From Ypsolopha sequella (taxonomy: Eukaryota > Arthropoda > Insecta > Lepidoptera > Ypsolophidae), in the NCBI GenBank assembly GCA_934047225.1, contig OW204009.1:15690501-15754500 (forward strand): a stretch of 64,000 nucleotides of DNA, given 5' to 3'. Position 1 is the stretch's first letter, and each line of letters starts with the position of its first letter. The position numbers and the translations under genes are program-made. Below the pieces are notes generated by a model. The model did not search any database. It was given only the letters and a program-made list of their open reading frames with translations, and was not told the origin of the DNA. Below are positions 42,901 to 53,219 of this stretch, one piece after another.

Positions 42901-45900
42901 GATTACAGTCTACTTCACCACAAGTGTTGTCCACTCTACTCTCCCAGCTAGCTATTCTGTAAATAATTATTATGGGTATTTTTTTCCCCTGGTACTCTAT
43001 ACACGTGTAAACTTGGCTTTTGGCGTAATGGCCTTGCAAGTAATTTTGAATTTTTTCGTTCAGTTTGTCCCTTCAAGTATCATGAGTAAATAAATAAATT
43101 CGAAAATCATTAATTTCAAATGACGTCCAGACGGCATTTGAAATTAATGATTTTCGAATTTATTTATTTACTCATGATACTAAAATCAACACCACTTTAC
43201 AAAAACAGATATATAAGCAATAGAGATGAAACGGATAGTGATTTGGCCGGATACCGGATACCGGATATCCGGCCAGGCCCTTGGCCGGATAGCCGGATAT
43301 CCGGCGGCCGAATATCCGGCCTCAAGATCAGTGGCGTGCATTGCATAAAGGCATATAAGCAGTGCCTACCTCGAAAGTTTTCCCTGTGCCTAATGTTGAT
43401 TAAGAAACTCACTACACTGCTATACATACCATATATTTATACTATACCATATAAACAATAATAAAATAAAGATACAAACATACATACCATAGATAGTAAT
43501 TTGATCGTATCAGAATCTGCATATAAAAACGCACGGTGCGCGGCATCGCCAGTAGGCACTCGGGCGAGTACCTACTTGGCTCACCTACAGTTTCGATAAC
43601 CATATATATCTTTCGCTTGTTCAAGTTACACGACGAAATAAAAAATCACGTCGTTCCCACGCGTTAGCTCTAACATTCTAACTTCGCAATTTAATACCCT
43701 TTGGTAGGCATGCGTACTGCCTATTATCCTACCGAATTAAAAATGTCCGCGCATCAAGTGCAATGAGTGAAAAGATAGTGTTTTTTTTTGGTCGTCCATC
43801 ACCACTCACTCAAGCAAGGTTTGAATGACCATGACCCAATTAGTTCGTGTTTTGTCTCCAGTTCGCGCGCGCGTCATTTTTCACGTACGAATACTAGTTT
43901 TTTGTTATTGTTATAGTTGTTGCTAGGAGTGAGTTTTCCGAAACGTCAATAGTTATTAGAACGTGTGAAGGATGCAAAAACGAGAAACGTTGTCTGAGTC
44001 GCACGAAAACTATTGAAACAGTGAAACTGTGAAATGCGTAAAACGCTCGACTCGCTCGTTCTTGAATTCTCGATACATGCAATACTCACTCACCCTCTAC
44101 GTCATCACGACATGAAACGAAAACTACCGATATCATCCGATTTCTCCCGAATCACACTGACCATCCGATTGAGTGAAATAAAGAGAGCGAACGATGTTGG
44201 TTGCGTCATTGCATTAAATGTCCAAGTAATTAGACGAAGGGAAAGACTTTGTTACCTTGTGGCAGAGGCGATTATTGGTTTACTCATTTATCTAATCGTT
44301 TTGGACGAAATTTACTGCACGTGCGTGCCATACCACACACTCAGGTCCAGGTAATTCTTGACATTCACCTTTATTGTTATGGTATTAGGATACTTATGTA
44401 TGAACGGTTTCATGAAACTTTCTCGTATTCTCAAATATAATATAAGATGTGATTTTATCTCTTATTGTCTTATGTTTAAATGCATTTTTTGATTGATTAA
44501 TTAGTAAATAACACCTGCACTTTGGCCTTGAACTCCATCCAAATGACACAAAATGTTTGTTCTATTTTTAGACTTTAGTTTTGCGGAAATATTTATATTA
44601 ATTATAATTTAAAATAAAATTATAATTTTATTTTTAGTAAAACGGGACTATTAATTAATGACCGGCGTACGCGGCTCATGTCGTCCAAAGTTAGACAGCT
44701 AACTTTTCTCAATGTCAATTTGGACCCAAAAAGGTTTGAATGAGCACATGTACATAAAACCATGTAAATAATATAAATAATGTACAAAGAAATCAGATGA
44801 ACTTCGAAATACGCCTGCATTGTTTCCAATGATGTCGGTAGCAATTTTAAACAATTACACGTAATTGATGTTTTCAATGATGTATTAGCCGATAATAATG
44901 AAGCCAGTCCTAAGCCTGGAAAAAAATTATGAAGGAAAGTTCATTTGTTGATAATATCATGTGTACCTATATGTGTAGCAATAAAAACCGTCACCTTATC
45001 ACCTTAACGTCAATATTGTAAACGGTTACATCAGTCCGTCAACGGTTATTAAGAATTCAATAGTTTCTGAAATTCAAGCGTTTCAATACCCGTGAAAAAA
45101 AACTAATAGCTAGTTTCGTTTCGTTTTGCCGAGAAGGAGTGATTACCCACTTCTAGTTGTTGCGCTAAAAGAGTGAAAGAAATTGCTGTGGTGAAATTAC
45201 ATATCCGCGATGGATAAACTTTTTTGTAAAGAGTGTGGTGATCAATCGCTTTGCTTGGCAAAATTACGCGAAAATCCTTTCGGCTTGTTGTATTTTCTGG
45301 ACAGGGTGAAAATAGCTTCTTTAGCAAGACCGACACCGAATCTTACATTGACCCAAAAGAAAGGTAAAATTGTGAGGCATTTTAATGCAAAATATTATGA
45401 TAGTTACACCTAGTTGCCTTGATAAAGTAGACACCAGACTAGCGCCAAGATGGCGTAGTGCCTACCTATTTTAAAAAGCAATGCACGCCACTGCTCAATA
45501 TATGCGTTTCGCACTAATTGAGCAAGTCTAAACATTACGCACCAAGGTGCGTGCGGGTGCAACTAAACGAGATTATTTGTGCATTTTCTAAATCATATCA
45601 CAGTCATACAAATGCTGGTCTGCAAACGTGACTGATCCTAACGAAATTCGTAAATATGTATCTTTCGTCTCCTTGCAGCGGTGTATACTGTATATAAATG
45701 GACAGGTATCTTTAAATGAAACCGCGTAATCTACTGTTCATACTGAACAAATTTCCCATAGTAACATATTGAAAAAAAATTAACCTGCCCGCCCTCAGAA
45801 TAACTTAAATGAGTAAGGAAACCTGTTTTTTTTTTCATTTCCACAAGTATGTTTCTTTGGAGAAGTTGTTCAGTATGATTCTTAGACCATGTGTTTTTAT

Positions 45901-47602
45901 TAAAAGATACCTGTTGATTTACATCTGGTATATTGTGAGAGCAAAAGAAGCTGGTGTAATGTATAAAGAAAAGCACAAACGTTTATTTCCAACAATTGCT
46001 GCAAAGCTTGTCTTTATCGACCATAGCTCAACTCTTATTTACTTTATGTATTGAATTTAGATTATTCAATCATTAATACAATAAATTTATTTTGTGATTT
46101 AAACGACTTTTTGTATGCTAAGTTAAGTATCCGGTATCCGGCCGGATACTATCTACTATCCGGCCGGATACCGGATACCAAAAATATGGCCGGATAGGCC
46201 GGATACCGGATAGTAACCGGATATCCGTTTCATCTCTAATAAGCAAAACTAAAATAGTATATATACTATAGTAAGTGCGCGTTAGCACGGCGATAGCTGT
46301 CATTCACCCCTTCTACCACTGTACTCGTTTTTGCGGTAGCGATACTTCCATAAGTTCCGCGTACTGTCTCTAAGCGTACTATAGTAGCGGGGCCAATATG
46401 GCCGCCCAATATGACCGCTACGCTATAGTACGACAGTACTAAAGGGGTGAATGACCGCTATCGGCATACTAACGCGCACCGGGTATAAAACTTCTGTTAC
46501 TTAGACATAACGATAGTTGTAAGAAATAACGCACCACCCGAATAAGATCGAAAATAATGAGCTTGAAATGAAATTATCAGTTTAAAATTAGAGTACAAAA
46601 TATACTAACCTAACCAATTACAGTTTTATGAAAATTGATTTTGTTAATTAAATAAGAACCTGTTTGAATAAGTGTGTGATGATATGTGAAAAAATGTTTA
46701 CAGTACTCCCAAAGTAATAATGCGCATACAAATCTTCGCCACTGTTCGGCAACGTTCGTATTTCCTTACACTTTCTATTCAAGCAATACGGTCCCGCAGT
46801 ACATCCGGTTGGTCGGCTATAGATTTGTATGCGCATTATTATTTTGGGAGCACTGTAGATCGTATATAAATATATTATATATGAAAGAGAGGTAAACTGG
46901 TGTCTTACGGAGAATGTGTCTGTGTATTCGTGATCTTGGGTATGTGTGTGTAAGTATGAGCAGGCTGTTATAATCATCTCTGAAATAACTTAGAATTGAT
47001 ACCTTCACTTATTATAAGAGTGCATTACCAAGTAGAAATCGATTAGAAACAAATTCAAAAGCACAATAGAGTATTAATAATAATTAGAGTATTCAAAGCG
47101 ATGGATTTCGCAATAAAACATATAATCTGATTCCTTCACTATTTAAAAACGCACATGGACGCACGGACTCCTACAAAATAATGAATATTATAGTATGCCG
47201 TTGTTCTCCCGCGCGCCATCGCTAGACAGAGCGAGAAAGAGATATTGGCTAGCGAGTGGAGTTATCTGCAAGTCCGATCCCATTCTTACTTGATCCGCAT
47301 AATGCGTCAATAAAATCAACATAGCTGAGCTGCTTTATTTTGTTTTCAGGAAACCAGTGACAGAACCTACAGCCGAATTCCCTCTAGGCTGGCCTGCTTC
47401 TTCAGCTAATGGCTCACCACACATGAATTTAGATAATCCTACTACACTGCAAGGGATTTCGTTAGAAAATCGTGCCAGGTTTTGGGACGAGATCTATGAG
47501 CAATACTATCGCAAGCCGATCCCACCACGATCGCATGGAATTACTTTAACAAAGAACAAAATTGTTATGATTTTTGTTTTGTTATTAATAAAGTACTGTT
47601 AA
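39950..47602 (+). CDS. Secreted carboxylesterase, copy D (read-through C-terminus)
   Basis: Exons 39950-40150, 40510-41792 and 47350-47602 join in phase to 578 residues. The signal peptide is LVFVILHVLLNPELTVTQ. Motifs are HGGAY, GYSAG (serine near 212, closest of the four copies to the usual GESAG), GFTEMEG and GAAHTAQ. Exon 3 is nearly identical to that of copy A, including loss of the CAT TGA stop. The frame runs 21 residues further with a hydrophobic run and ends 8 nt past AATAAA. Intron 2 is 5.56 kb because of hAT and MITE insertions, compared with about 0.7-0.9 kb in C and B. If the intron splices normally, the enzyme should be active. Confidence 0.88.
42210..42600. mobile_element. 390-bp foldback MITE
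   Basis: The whole element is an imperfect inverted repeat; GCTTAGCGCAAA occurs near both ends. The centre contains GTACACAATTGGTCATGATC. A second copy starts at 47896 and is interrupted by a hAT element at this centre. Confidence 0.75.
42683..42836. repeat. Perfect foldback with 61-bp arms
   Basis: 42683-42743 and 42776-42836 are exact reverse complements by my reading, separated by 32 nt. The arms contain GGCTCACCTCAATACGTG. No TSD is clear. It lies in intron 2 of copy D, in the transcribed region. Confidence 0.82.
43076..43181. repeat. Perfect 47-bp snapback palindrome
   Basis: 43076-43122 and 43135-43181 are exact complements around 12 nt. The right arm is ordinary intron-2 sequence, also present in copy A (about 15990-16019), so the left arm is the added inverted copy. 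Confidence 0.78.
43329..45493. mobile_element. Nested hAT element (CAGTGGCGTGC ends)
   Basis: The 16-bp inverted ends CAGTGGCGTGCATTGC are flanked by CTCAAGAT on the left and CTCAATAT on the right, an 8-bp target duplication with one mismatch. It sits within the outer hAT. It has lost most of its coding part, keeping one exon-like ORF near its right end. Confidence 0.8.
45210..45413 (+). pseudogene. N-terminal fragment of a hAT (ZMYM-like) transposase
   Basis: The 67-codon ORF has ENPFGLL, ARPTPNL and KIVRHFNAKYYDSY. That order resembles the start of the hAT-derived zinc-finger MYM-type proteins and their transposase relatives, just before the TTF-type zinc finger. The rest is missing. Confidence 0.5.
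46274..46480. mobile_element. Foldback MITE, GTGCGCGTTAG ends
   Basis: The ends GTGCGCGTTAGCACGGCGAT and the complement of 46440-46480 match imperfectly over about 40 bp. An inner palindrome with CTATAGTA lies at the centre. Non-coding; in intron 2 of copy D. Confidence 0.6.
46701..46855. mobile_element. 155-bp MITE with TA target duplication
   Basis: The ends CAGTACTCCCAAAGTAATAA and the complement (GGGAGCACTG at 46846-46855) give arms of about 34 bp, flanked by TA on both sides. Size and TA flanks suggest a Tc1/mariner-type non-autonomous element. Confidence 0.72.
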
Positions 47603-48056
47603 AGCTTTGCCTTCTTATTTCAAGGGTTTTTGTTAACTACTTAACTGATCAATGTTAAACACAAAGACATGTATATAAATTTTTAACAGAAACAGGAAAT
47701 GGTTTATTTGTATATTGTTTATTAATTAAGCACTGATAAGGCTTTGCCTTATCATTTCAATGGTACAATATACTGAGTCAACTATTTGCTTGACCAATGT
47801 CAAACTCACGGACATGTTTTTCAGGCCTTTATCATTCCGTTACCAAGACAGTTACCTTCTCAACATTTCACTCGATATATTTTATTTTACTTTTTAAGGT
47901 TAAACGTCAATACCTTAGCGCAAAGTGCATTACGTAACTTTGTTTTTCTTGTTTAGAATTTAACAACTGAAAAGCATTTAGATCTGTGGAATTTGACACC
48001 AATAGTTCAGTGTTAGTGAGGTTTATAAAGCAATAGTTTGAAATTGTATACACAAT

Positions 48057-49282
48057 CAGTGGCAGTACCTTCATACAAGCCCAAAAGCCCGGCTTGCCTT
48101 ACTAAAATGCTCGATCAAGAATTTATATTATCTGTGATAAAGAATATCAACTGCAAATCTTATCGGTTAAACTACCTATTCAAAAATTCGCGCTCTCTAA
48201 AACAACGCTATGCCACTCAATCATGAACTTATGTTGACGTACAATGTAGGTACAGCGCCACAAACTTACATAAACTTTCGTTTCGGTAGGCCAAACCAAA
48301 ATGGCTTCTACATTCATTACGCGACAGTCTTTGTCACCGGAACCGATAAGTTTGTTGGCGTTAGCTGAGACTTTTTGTTTAGATGACTAACTGAGACATG
48401 GTTAGTTATCTCACTCGCACGCTTTGCTTGAATCCCTGCTTCTCTTTGCTCGTGTATATCTTTTTCCCACCTATGAAAAGTATGAAAACCCTCTTCTTAA
48501 AGGTTTAAGTATTTCACTAAAGTAGTTCTTGCAAAGTAGTTTTTATTGTAAAGACTTAAATAAGAAAATGCCTTAATCGGATAAAACATTGAGAAGCGTT
48601 GCTTCGGACCGCTATGAAGTTGCACACAGAATGAACGAAATGCAAAACAAGAGCAATACGACGAAACTTCATTTGATAACATTTGCTTGATTTGTTTGCT
48701 AGAGTCGACTTTTTTTGTGAAATTTTCGTGACGGAAAAAGATGGTGGAAATTGTCCCTTGTGACAATTTAAAGTGTGTCAAAGTGTTGATCGACGAAGAA
48801 AAGGTAAAATCTTTGACCTTTATTCAGAAAAAGTGTTGAGTGTTGTGTATTTCTCAGACATTTAAAGGGCATACAAGAAAATTTAATAGATCTGTTTACA
48901 AAACGCATTGGATTGTTGGCTGTTCACATAACAATAAATTCTACTGCTGGTGCTGCATATTTTTTTCGAACGAACCGAGCGTTTGGAATACATCTGGTTA
49001 TGACGACTTAATTACTTATCTGGCGCCATGAAAAGGCACATGAATTCTCAAAAACACATGAACGCTGTGATTTCTTTTAGCAATTTTGGTAAACAACGAA
49101 TTGGAACAGCTTTATCACGCCAGTTATCTGAAGAAAAGCTCGTCCAAGACAAGCAAGTACATCTGAAACTGAAGATTGAAGCGGGAAAGGGTAACTTACA
49201 AGATATATTTACTTAATTTATTGTTAAAACCACAAAACATATGTCGAGCTTGCCCTATTCTGAAACCCTAGGCACGCCACTG
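48057..49282. mobile_element. hAT element with TACACAAT target duplication
   Basis: It begins CAGTGGCAGTACC and ends GGCACGCCACTG, with identical 8-bp flanks TACACAAT (48049-48056 and 49283-49290). The homologous site in the MITE at 42210 is uninterrupted. It carries a transposase fragment but is too short (1226 bp) to be autonomous. Confidence 0.87.
48840..49216 (+). pseudogene. hAT (ZMYM-like) transposase fragment, zinc-finger part
   Basis: Two ORFs, overlapping by 4 bp in different frames (48840-49031, 49028-49216), read THWIVGCSHNNKFYCWCCIFF, SVWNTSGYDDL and MKRHMNSQKHMNAVISF, then a K/E-rich tail. This resembles the TTF-type zinc finger (WxxGC...CxxC) and following helix of ZMYM-like hAT transposases. 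The frame change and missing catalytic domain make it non-functional. Confidence 0.62.
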
Positions 49283-49283
49283 T

Positions 49284-49575
49284 ACACAATTAGTCATGAT
49301 CTTGCCTGGAAGATATTGATATTAGCAATAAGTGCCACCTTTGTACACTGTAAAATATTTTTAATGTTTTTTTTCATGCTTTTGTGTAAATGTACATTAA
49401 GCGTAATAAATAAAATAAAGTAATATCTGAAAATACTGAACCGATTTTGATAATTCTTTCACTGTTGTCATGGTTAGGCTCTTCACTTGGATATGCGCTG
49501 TAGTTTGTTTTTTGGAAACGGGCAGATCGCCACGGAAACCGCTGGAAAAAGGCTAATAACATATAAAACGAGTGG
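49284..49575. other. No gene seen
   Basis: AT-rich sequence. The expected next zinc-finger exon (minus strand) was looked for and not found here. Confidence 0.4.
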
Positions 49576-49582
49576 TACTCAC

Positions 49583-52141
49583 CGCGAAGGCGCGGCCACA
49601 CTCCGTGCAGACCTTGTCCCGTGGGAGGGGTATCTTGTCGTGTACCAGCATCTTGTGTTTCCTCAGACCGTAGCCCGTCGAGAAGTACTGAAGCAAACTT
49701 GTTATTTATAGACATTTATCTACTTCCAGAACAAGTGGTAGAGCTGATGCCGGGCTCGACTGTGGAGGTACCACCATCTTACTTGGAAACCCCCTCGAAG
49801 CAATTCGGGGGAGAGTAAGAGGACAGCTCACAGGCAAAAAACCAGGAGGCCCACCATGCCTGGGACCGATGGATGGCGGTATATCCATTCCTAATAGCTG
49901 GGCCTTATATGGAATAGACTGGTGACAGGCAGCGGCGTCACTGGTGCGAGGGTTCCGGCACCAAGCTCACCAACCCGCCTGCCTAGCGTGTCTGAGTATG
50001 GGCAATTCTTCCAGGATGACCGCCGGGTGTGGCAAAGTCCTGGAAAGGCTTATGTACGGCAGTGGACGAATTAGGCTGATGGATGGATGGATCTACTTCC
50101 ATCATCAAAAGCGGTCTAATAAGTATATACATGGTTTGACCGCAATTATGCGCTGTGATTGGAAAAATTTATTATAACAGCGCTAGGAAACCAATCAGAA
50201 GCAATAACGATTTGTCTTTATTTCTTGCCACGCCCCTCTTCTCGCTTCTGATTGGTCTCAGGCATCTACATACTAATTCCAACATGACGAGTATCACGAC
50301 AGTATCATGACGAGTGTTCTTTTTCTTATTTTTTGTGAAATTGTTTTTGATGGTCGTAGATAAAGTACCGGTTAAAATGACGGAGCCAGCTGCCAACCAT
50401 CTTGGAAACCGGTTCTCGATGGATCGAGAAACTTTAGGACAGTGTCCAGTGGCAGTGACGACGTTGTGAGCTAGGTCTGTTTAAAAACCACCCTTAATAA
50501 CGATTGGAACAATTAAAAGAATCAAGTTCATCCACCATCCCACCTCCTTCGACGACGTAGCCAACGCTTAGCGCAAGAGCAATGGGTGCAGCTCACCGAT
50601 CGGCGGCTGCCAGTGCCCGTTGAAAACAACGGTGATGGCCGCGTCGTCGTCCTAAGAATCGCCTTGATAATGCCGAAATTGTATCGGTGAAATGGTTGGC
50701 ATATAGTTAACAACAATCAAACGTGAGTGTTCAAGCCGTATGTAATAATAATTTAGTATGTCAGCTCACGCGAGTTTTAATAAGTTCATTTTTGTTTAGT
50801 ACTCACCTTTTCACAAAGTACACAGTGATGTTTGGTAGCTTTCTCGTGGAAGAGCTTGTAATGATTATTCATGTAGTTTGTTCGAGAGAATATCTTGCCA
50901 CACTCCGGGCACGGCACGCTGGGAATAAAAAAAATAATTAAAGCCTTTATTTACAGAATAAATTATGAACAATAGATAAAAAATTAAAATGATAAATATT
51001 TATTTCACATAAAAAACAGTTTGCATTTTGAAAGCATTATCCAGTGGCTCCCAGACTAGACCATGGAGAGTTTGTACCATGGGTGCCGGTAAACAGATTA
51101 CAATATAGATGATATACAGTGTTCGTACAGGTGGCTAACAAAGTGACACTAAGATATAATTAAAATGGTTGACTAATTAAAACCTAATTATAAGAATAAA
51201 ATTAAACCTAAAACTAAAGTTACAATCAAAGATTGGGAGAACAATAATAACAATAATAATACAATTAAAATATAAATAATAATAATAATAATAAATATAA
51301 ATACAAGACTACATAAATGATATAAAAGGATACATAATTATGTTTTTTAAAATTACTTATGTAAAATATATTGATAATTATATTCAATAAAAGTTATGTT
51401 AGTTTTTAATTTATTTATATATATATATTAGTTTTATTTGTTTATTATTTATTCACTATGTTAGTTTGTATAATATACAAACTAACATAGTGAATAAATA
51501 ATATATTATATGTATTAGTTGGTATATACTGTTTGTTGTCCATAAATCCCTAAAATATTTTCTGTATTGATATGTAGGTAACATCAATAACTATTAACAG
51601 TGGTTAATTTATAAAGTTAAGTTAAGTTATGATTAATGTGCACCACATACAAACCTGAGAAGGTTTATGAGGTGTTTATTGTAGTAGATTTAAGTAAAAT
51701 ATCATGTAAAATAATAAATTAATAAATTAAATAAAATTCAGTATGTCTGCTAGATACGGAATTAAGTGACCCCTTCCCGCTCGGCTGCCATAGCTGTTTG
51801 AGACGTCTTGATGGCTTTGATCCCAATGAAACTTTGCACTCATCTTAAGATATGTTTCCCTTAAGCTATGGGAATTCATCACTTACTTCGTCTTGTACGG
51901 CCGCTTAGATGCGTGCTTCATACTATTTCTCAAATGCTGCTTATACTGATGCTCTGTCTCATATTGCTTGTCGCATTCCACACAGTACATGTTCTCCATA
52001 CAAACAGGCGGCGGACGCTTCTTTTTTCTTTTCACTTCGTTCAGTTCAATCTTGTGAACGTGCCTGTAATGCTTCTCTAAATTGTCGTAGCTACTTAGAC
52101 TGCGTTTGCAAACTTTGCATTCTTTTCTTAGGTGGTTGCGT
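49583..52141 (-). CDS. C2H2 zinc-finger protein, three internal exons
   Basis: Minus-strand exons 52141-51887, 50918-50807 and 49687-49583 have AG/GT borders and fitting phases (2, then 0). Joined, they encode about 157 residues. The first exon has fingers CKVCKRSLSSYDNLEKHYRH (then VH) and CVECDKQYETEHQYKQHL. The second has CPECGKIFSRTNYMNNHY with KLFH and starts a finger at CVLCEK. That finger is completed across the splice by YFSTGYGLRKHKMLVH in the third. Finger five begins CTECGRAFA and is cut at a donor, so a further exon is needed that I cannot find. The first exon also lacks an upstream partner. The protein is likely a nuclear DNA-binding factor. The gene may be intact beyond what I can see or truncated by rearrangement. 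Confidence 0.78.
51444..51502. repeat. AT-rich perfect palindrome, 28-bp arms
   Basis: 51444-51471 and 51475-51502 are exact complements around 3 nt. The arms contain TTCACTATGTTAGTTTGTAT. It lies in an AT-rich intron of the zinc-finger gene. Confidence 0.75.
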
Positions 52142-52182
52142 CTGGGGATGTAAAAAACATGATTCGGTTAAAATTCTGTAAA

Positions 52183-52748
52183 ATATGGCGCGGAAATTCT
52201 GTAAAATATGGCACGGAAATTCTGTAAAATAAAGCACGAAAATTTTGTAAAATATGGCACGGAAATTAAAGTTAAATATGGCACGGAAATTCTGTTAAAT
52301 ATCGCACGGAAATTCTGTAAAATATCGCACGGAAATTCTGTAAAATATGGCACGGAAATTCTGTAAAATATGGCACGGAAATTCTGTAAAATATGGCACG
52401 GAAATTTTGTAAAATATGGAACGGAAATTCTGTTAAATATCGCACGGAAATTCTGAAAATATGGCACGGAAATTCTGTAAAATATGGCACGGAAATTAAA
52501 GTTAAATATGGCACGGAAATTCTGTTAAATATCGCACGGAAATTCTGTAAAATATCGCACGGAAATTCTGTAAAATATGGCACGGAAATTCTGTAAAATA
52601 TGGCATGGAAATTCTGTAAAATATGGCACGGAAATTCTGTTAAATATGGCACGGAAATTTTGTGAAATATCGCACGGAAATTCTGAAAATATGGCACGGA
52701 AATTCTGTAAAATATGGCACGGAAATTCTGTTAAATATGGCACGGAAG
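52183..52748. repeat. 23-bp minisatellite, about 25 copies
   Basis: The unit is AAATTCTGTAAAATATGGCA plus CGG, with variants TTAAATATCGC and AAATTAAAGTTAAATATGG. The AAAGTTAAATATGGC variant recurs 234 bp apart (about 52267 and 52501), giving a higher-order unit of about ten copies. ORFs across it are artefacts. It begins about 40 bp from the acceptor of the first zinc-finger exon. Confidence 0.9.
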
Positions 52749-52759
52749 TGATGTAGTAA

Positions 52760-53219
52760 TGTAGCTAGCCATTTTTGTAGTTGCAAATCGACTAAACCGA
52801 GTTAAAAAACCATATCTCCTAAATTATATATTTTAATTTTAACTCTTAAGAGGCGTCGTTACGCGCAGACCTCCATACAAACGCTGTCACCACATTGTAG
52901 GGTGTCTATCGAATATTATTATTATATTTAAGGCTGAGTCCATTAACATTATCTAGATCCATGTTTAATTCGAACTAAAAACCGTGAAATTTGAGTAATA
53001 TCTTAACAACAAATCCCTAAAATATGTAAATTCAACGGTATTTTACCAAAAATATAGACGAATGTGCTTTTATTGTTTTAGATAAAATCAAACAATTATA
53101 ATGGGTCAAACATCGAAAATGTTATTTAGACTAATAATAACCAAAAATAATGTTCGAAAACGTCCACAGTCTTGCCAAAATGTGGTTTCTCCTGAAACAA
53201 GTTTTAAATTTTGCACCGG
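52760..53219. other. No gene seen
   Basis: AT-rich non-coding sequence between the minisatellite and the following inverted-repeat element. Confidence 0.35.

Larger units (their letters stand above)
43221..46238. mobile_element. hAT element with CCGGATATCCGG-rich ends
   Basis: The inverted ends begin TAGAGATGAAACGGATA, and an exact 8-bp target duplication ATAAGCAA flanks the element (43213-43220 and 46239-46246). The sub-terminal regions are packed with CCGGATA motifs. A second hAT element is nested inside. No complete transposase is present. It is located in intron 2 of copy D. Confidence 0.9.
47896..49330. mobile_element. Foldback MITE copy split by a hAT element
   Basis: 47896-48056 matches the left half of the MITE at 42210, and 49291 onward matches a short part of its centre. 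The hAT element at 48057-49282 lies between. The right half of the MITE is mostly missing or too diverged to see. Confidence 0.65.

Noticed and set aside
44034..44354. 106-codon ORF inside the nested hAT
   Set aside because: No resemblance to hAT transposase parts, and no supporting splice or start context.
52168..52743. Minus-strand ORFs such as ILQNFRAIFYRISVPYFTEF repeats
   Set aside because: They are pure translation of the 23-bp minisatellite.
52183..52748. Possible CRISPR-like array
   Set aside because: The units are contiguous without unique spacers, and the host is a eukaryote.
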